A stretch of DNA of 64,000 nt from positions 62,001-126,000 of the forward strand of contig JBGSKQ010000111.1 of assembly GCA_041741095.1 (NCBI GenBank), given 5' to 3'. A model generated the notes under the pieces. That model was not told the origin of the DNA and did no database searches. It saw only the letters and a program-made list of their open reading frames with translations. The stretch comes from UBA6168 sp041741095 (GTDB taxonomy: Bacteria > Bacteroidota > Bacteroidia > Chitinophagales > Saprospiraceae). Made by a program: the position numbers and the translations under genes. The stretch's first letter is position 1, and the number at the start of each line of letters is the position of its first letter. Positions 61,201-64,000 of the stretch are shown here, piece after piece.

Positions 61201-61685
61201 ATGGAAAATATTTTCGTAATTTCAGAGGTTGTAGGGCCACCGGATGAGTTGATGAATGAATACCTGTTTTTGCAAATACGAGGGAAAGCGCTGAAAGTAA
61301 AATTTTAAAAATATTGCATGAAAGGCATTCAAAAAACGGTAAAATAGCAGGACTCAGTATTGAAAAGAACTCATACTTTGGAACGTACCTTATAACCTTA
61401 GAGGCAGACAGATTTGCCATTAACTCAGTAAATATAATTGGAGAATTTGAGGACTCTGGATTTTTATTTTTAGTTCTAAGATACGCTGGCTACAGTGAAA
61501 CTCCAATATGTGCAACTACGAAAAAAGCAGCAGCAGAGGCTAAAATGATGGAGAGTTTAATACATGATTCAATTGAAGACGATAAAATTCCTGAATTTAG
61601 AATTTATCGAACTGATAATGTAACAGAAATTGTTGCTGGTTGGTACAAATACCGATGCGTTCAAGTATCAAGATGTGAGGAGTGA
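61201..61685 (+). pseudogene. AT-rich frameshifted ORF of unknown function
   Basis: ATG at 61201 gives a 35-aa frame (MENIFVISEVVGPPDELMN...) that stops at 61308. A second frame is open from about 61259 through 61685. Joining them near 61280 gives one protein of about 160 aa with NTRESAESKILKILHERHSKNGK, then EKNSYFGTYLITLEADRFAIN and DSIEDDKIPEFRIYRTDNVTEIVAGWYKYRCVQV. No family is recognised. The stretch is visibly more AT-rich than its neighbours and was probably acquired. The second frame alone (from a TTG at 61314) could also be a 123-aa gene. Confidence 0.45.
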
Positions 61686-61772
61686 AATTTGGATAAGAGT
61701 AGATATATTATTTTTACCTTCCGCCCCAAAAATACACTCTTTCTTCTACCTATCATTGCATTAAGCCCCAAC

Positions 61773-62804
61773 TCATCTGCTTTCGTTCTCATCCTCCGAT
61801 TCCAATAATTTTTGAACCTCCTTAGCCAAAACTTCCTTGTCTGGGAGGTAAAGCACGTATTTTGAGGCAAAAACTTGGTTCACCAAGCCTCCCAAGGCAT
61901 ATTCGGCGACCACCTCATCCTTGCGGGCACAGAGGATGATGCCAATAGGTTCGTTGTCATCGGCGTCATTGACTTCCATTTTGTAGTAATTGAGATAAAA
62001 GTTCATTTGCCCAATGTCGGCCGGTTCGAGTTTCCGCCGTTTGAGGTCTATGAGGACATAAGCTTTTAATATTTTGTTATAGAACACCATGTCTATCCTG
62101 TGAAATTTTGTACCGACAGGAATACGCACTTGGGAGCCGACAAACATGAAACCCCGACCCAGTTCGAGTAAAAATTCTTCAATGTGGCGGATAATATGAA
62201 ACTCAAGGTCTTGCTCGGTGTATGGCTTATTTTCCAACAGACCTAAAAAATTCAGGACGTAAGGTTCTTTCAAAATATCGGTTGCTTTCTTAATGGATTG
62301 GCCTTCTTTCGCCATCTTAAGGACTTCTTTGCGGTATAGTTCTCCTTTGGATAGCAATAAGCGTTCAAATAAAGAACTGTCTATCTGCCGTCTCAATTCA
62401 CGCACTGACCAATTGGATTGGACCGATTCTTTTTCATAGAAACTGCGGGCAAGTGGGTCTTCAACAAGCAACAATTCACAATAGTGCGACCAACTTATCT
62501 GTCCAGACAGTGTCTGGACATCTGGATAGGCTGCATGGAAATTTTTCATGTTGAACAGGTTAGACCTGGAATAACCTTTTCCAAGTTCGGCTGTAAGTTT
62601 TTTGGAAAGTTCGAGGATAAAGCTCCTGTCCGAGGTTTGGCCTACTAATTCACGGTCAGCGATAATCTGTCCTATTTGCCAATAGGTCATCAGCAGTTCG
62701 ATGTTAACAGTTGCTGCGATTTTATCCCTGGTTTTTTCAACAATGGTTTTTATCTGCTGAATGACGGATTCAATAAGGTCATCTTTTTTAAGATTCGGCT
62801 TCAT
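61773..62804 (-). CDS. YhcG/DUF1016 family PD-(D/E)XK nuclease
   Basis: 343 aa. The N-terminal helical domain has NIELLMTYWQIGQIIADRE, LSKKLTAELGKGYSRSNLFNMKNFHAAYP and SWSHYCELLLVEDPLARSFYEKES. The C-terminal nuclease domain has GTKFHRIDMVFYNKILKAYVLIDLKRRKLEPADIGQMNFYLNYYK, with D and DLK in PD-(D/E)XK spacing. The family is linked with mobile and restriction-associated regions; its exact job is not settled. Confidence 0.9.
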   Translation of the reverse strand: MKPNLKKDDLIESVIQQIKTIVEKTRDKIAATVNIELLMTYWQIGQIIADRELVGQTSDRSFILELSKKLTAELGKGYSRSNLFNMKNFHAAYPDVQTLSGQISWSHYCELLLVEDPLARSFYEKESVQSNWSVRELRRQIDSSLFERLLLSKGELYRKEVLKMAKEGQSIKKATDILKEPYVLNFLGLLENKPYTEQDLEFHIIRHIEEFLLELGRGFMFVGSQVRIPVGTKFHRIDMVFYNKILKAYVLIDLKRRKLEPADIGQMNFYLNYYKMEVNDADDNEPIGIILCARKDEVVAEYALGGLVNQVFASKYVLYLPDKEVLAKEVQKLLESEDENESR

Positions 62805-62934
62805 AGTAAGTGTTGTGATTAATCCAATAATTTGGTCACTGCGAAAATAGCCTCATTTTCTTCAAGCATAAGAAAACCTTCCCCCTCACGAAACTTTCCC
62901 CACCCCTTTCCCCATTTCTCCCGAAAATTGCAAC

Positions 62935-63708
62935 ATGAAAACCACCATTTTACAACTCATCGCCCAAGTCGAAAGAGACACAAACATCAAAGTCCGCTAC
63001 GCCTGCGAGAGTGGCAGCCGGGCCTGGGGCTTCCCGTCGCCAGACAGCGACTACGACATCCGATTTATTTACTTGCACCCACGGCACTGGTACCTCGCCG
63101 TGAACGAAGGGGAAGACAACGTCCGCATCATTCCCAATCCCGATAGCAATCGGGATCTGGACGGCAACGGCTGGGATTTTCGCAAATTCCTGCGGCTGAT
63201 GCACGCCTCGAATGCCTCGGTGTTCGAGTGGTTGAACTCACCCATTGTATATTTGGAGGATAAGCCTTTTACTGATGGACTTCGGGCGCTGTCAGCCCAG
63301 TATTTTCAACCCAAAAAAGTCATGCATCATTATTTGGGCATTGCTACGGGCATGTTGGAAAAGGAATTTCAGGAAGCACAGGTGAAAATCAAGAAATACT
63401 TCTACGTGCTGCGCCCGGTGCTTTCGGCCTGTTGGATAGCAGAACATGGCACCCCGCCGCCCGTTGACTTTTACGAATTGTTGCCGTTGGTAAAAAACAA
63501 TCCTCCTGTCCATCAGGCGATTATGGATTTGTTGAAACAAAAAGAAACTGCACTGGAGGGCGAAAAAGTGCAGCGGATGCAAGTACTGGACGACTTTGTA
63601 GTTGCTGAAATGGAGCGCTGCGAAACCATTGCACACAGCCTTGAAAAACGTCATCCAGCATGGGATGCCATCAACGATTTTTACTGTAAAACCCTGGATA
63701 TCAAATGA
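62935..63708 (+). CDS. RlaP/YcgL-type nucleotidyltransferase (first of two)
   Basis: 257 aa. The nucleotidyltransferase signature GSRAWGFPSPDSDYDIRFIYLHP at about 28-50 holds the two catalytic Asp. GWDFRKFLRLMHASNASVFEWLNSP, KKVMHHYLGIA and KKYFYVLRPVLSACWI follow the family order. A short extra segment PNPDSNRD near 64-71 is encoded by a palindrome. The next gene starts inside its stop codon (ATGA) and is a paralog. Confidence 0.88.
   Translation: MKTTILQLIAQVERDTNIKVRYACESGSRAWGFPSPDSDYDIRFIYLHPRHWYLAVNEGEDNVRIIPNPDSNRDLDGNGWDFRKFLRLMHASNASVFEWLNSPIVYLEDKPFTDGLRALSAQYFQPKKVMHHYLGIATGMLEKEFQEAQVKIKKYFYVLRPVLSACWIAEHGTPPPVDFYELLPLVKNNPPVHQAIMDLLKQKETALEGEKVQRMQVLDDFVVAEMERCETIAHSLEKRHPAWDAINDFYCKTLDIK
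63137..63156. repeat. palindromic in-frame insertion in the nucleotidyltransferase gene
   Basis: ATCCCGAT (63137-63144) and ATCGGGAT (63149-63156) pair perfectly around AGCA. It encodes NPDSNRD in a position where the family usually has a short loop before D-x-x-GWD. Confidence 0.6.
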
Positions 63709-64000
63709 CCATCGCCGACCTAAAATCCCGGCACCTGCTGCTCTTCGAGGCGATCACTGGCAGCAGGGCTTATGGTACCGATCTGCCAGCTTCCGATCAA
63801 GACAGGAAAGGTGTTTTTGTTTTGCCAAAACAACAATTTTATGGCTTGACCGAATTGCCGCAAATTAGCGACGAAAGCAATGATAATGTCTATTATGAGC
63901 TGCGCCGCTTTTTTGATTTATTGATTAAAAACAATATGAACATGCTGGAATTACTGGCTATGCCAGATAATTGTATATTATATCGCCACCCTTTATATGA
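63705..64000 (+). CDS. second RlaP-type nucleotidyltransferase (3' end outside the window)
   Basis: Partial: at least 98 residues from the ATG at 63705, which overlaps the stop of the first gene by 3 nt. It begins MTIADLKSRHLLLFEAITGSRAYGT and has GTDLPASDQDRKGVFVLP, with the DxD-type Asp pair. YYELRRFFDLLIKNNMNMLELLAMP follows. It is a diverged paralog of the gene before it. Confidence 0.8.
   Translation, partial: MTIADLKSRHLLLFEAITGSRAYGTDLPASDQDRKGVFVLPKQQFYGLTELPQISDESNDNVYYELRRFFDLLIKNNMNMLELLAMPDNCILYRHPLY

Noticed and set aside
1..64000. tRNA, rRNA, insertion sequence or prophage genes
   Set aside because: I saw no cloverleaf with the usual TTCGA arm outside genes, no transposase and no phage structural genes.

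Overview
The window is a chromosomal stretch of a Bacteroidota bacterium, most likely of the Saprospiria. It has gldM/gldN, PorP/SprF, an OmpA/TPR partner, T9SS type A and type B C-terminal domains, SprB-type repeats, GSCFA, TIGR02757 and DUF1080 proteins. Promoters carry the Bacteroidota -7 box (TAnnTTTG) and genes lack Shine-Dalgarno sequences. Base composition is close to even, except for an AT-rich patch near 61.2-61.7 kb. I see no rRNA, tRNA, CRISPR array, prophage or insertion sequence. The class assignment is inferred from gene content.

Layout. 0-7.5 kb: a forward housekeeping run (PIN-like protein, frr, DUF1080 lipoprotein, Gfo/Idh/MocA oxidoreductase, RidA, ruvX, def, GSCFA, ECF sigma factor and a small probable anti-sigma partner). 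7.6-10 kb: gldM-gldN on the minus strand without gldK/gldL next to them. 10.3-14.8 kb: tatC, a small membrane protein, cinA, and the convergent purA and fur. 15-37.6 kb: the surface and gliding region, with a 1667-aa thioredoxin-plus-SprB-repeat T9SS cargo, a GT2 glycosyltransferase, a GH130-like lipoprotein, a beta-helix/Ig T9SS cargo, then a PorP/SprF - TPR/PD40/OmpA - 1896-aa PKD/type B cassette, and a DUF58 protein. 37.7-46.8 kb: hppD, fabI, YitT, an MBL-fold hydrolase, queD, a DEAD-box helicase with a long leader, and secreted or lipoprotein unknowns, one of which is a probable beta-trefoil. 46.8-58.6 kb: a metal-efflux island. It holds a hybrid-type two-component system split by a -1 frameshift, two paralogous His-rich secreted proteins around a DUF2231-like membrane protein, and RND genes in the order A-C-B. 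That efflux set is interrupted by two antisense PIN toxin-antitoxin cassettes and a Uma2 nuclease. 58.7-64 kb: paaZ, a DUF433 antitoxin with a broken toxin remnant, a frameshifted AT-rich ORF, a YhcG-type nuclease and two tandem RlaP-like nucleotidyltransferases, the second cut by the window end.

The most unusual signal is not a gene. At ten or more gene borders there is a hairpin or tandem array built from short words (for example ATGAAACAATG, GTGATCG, GGGTGAG, AATCGTA). Each locus has its own vocabulary but the same design: tandem words, a short loop, then the reverse-complement words. Several arrays run straight into, or end within a few bases of, the next start codon (ridA, the GSCFA gene, the efflux pump, the DUF58 gene, frr). 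Others act as terminators between convergent genes. Separate short palindromes sit in frame inside the RND pump and the first RlaP-like gene.

Several addiction-type genes show decay. One PIN toxin has an in-frame TAG where a CAG is expected, and the DUF433 partner is reduced to a 14-codon stub. The metal island is the best candidate for an undescribed system.
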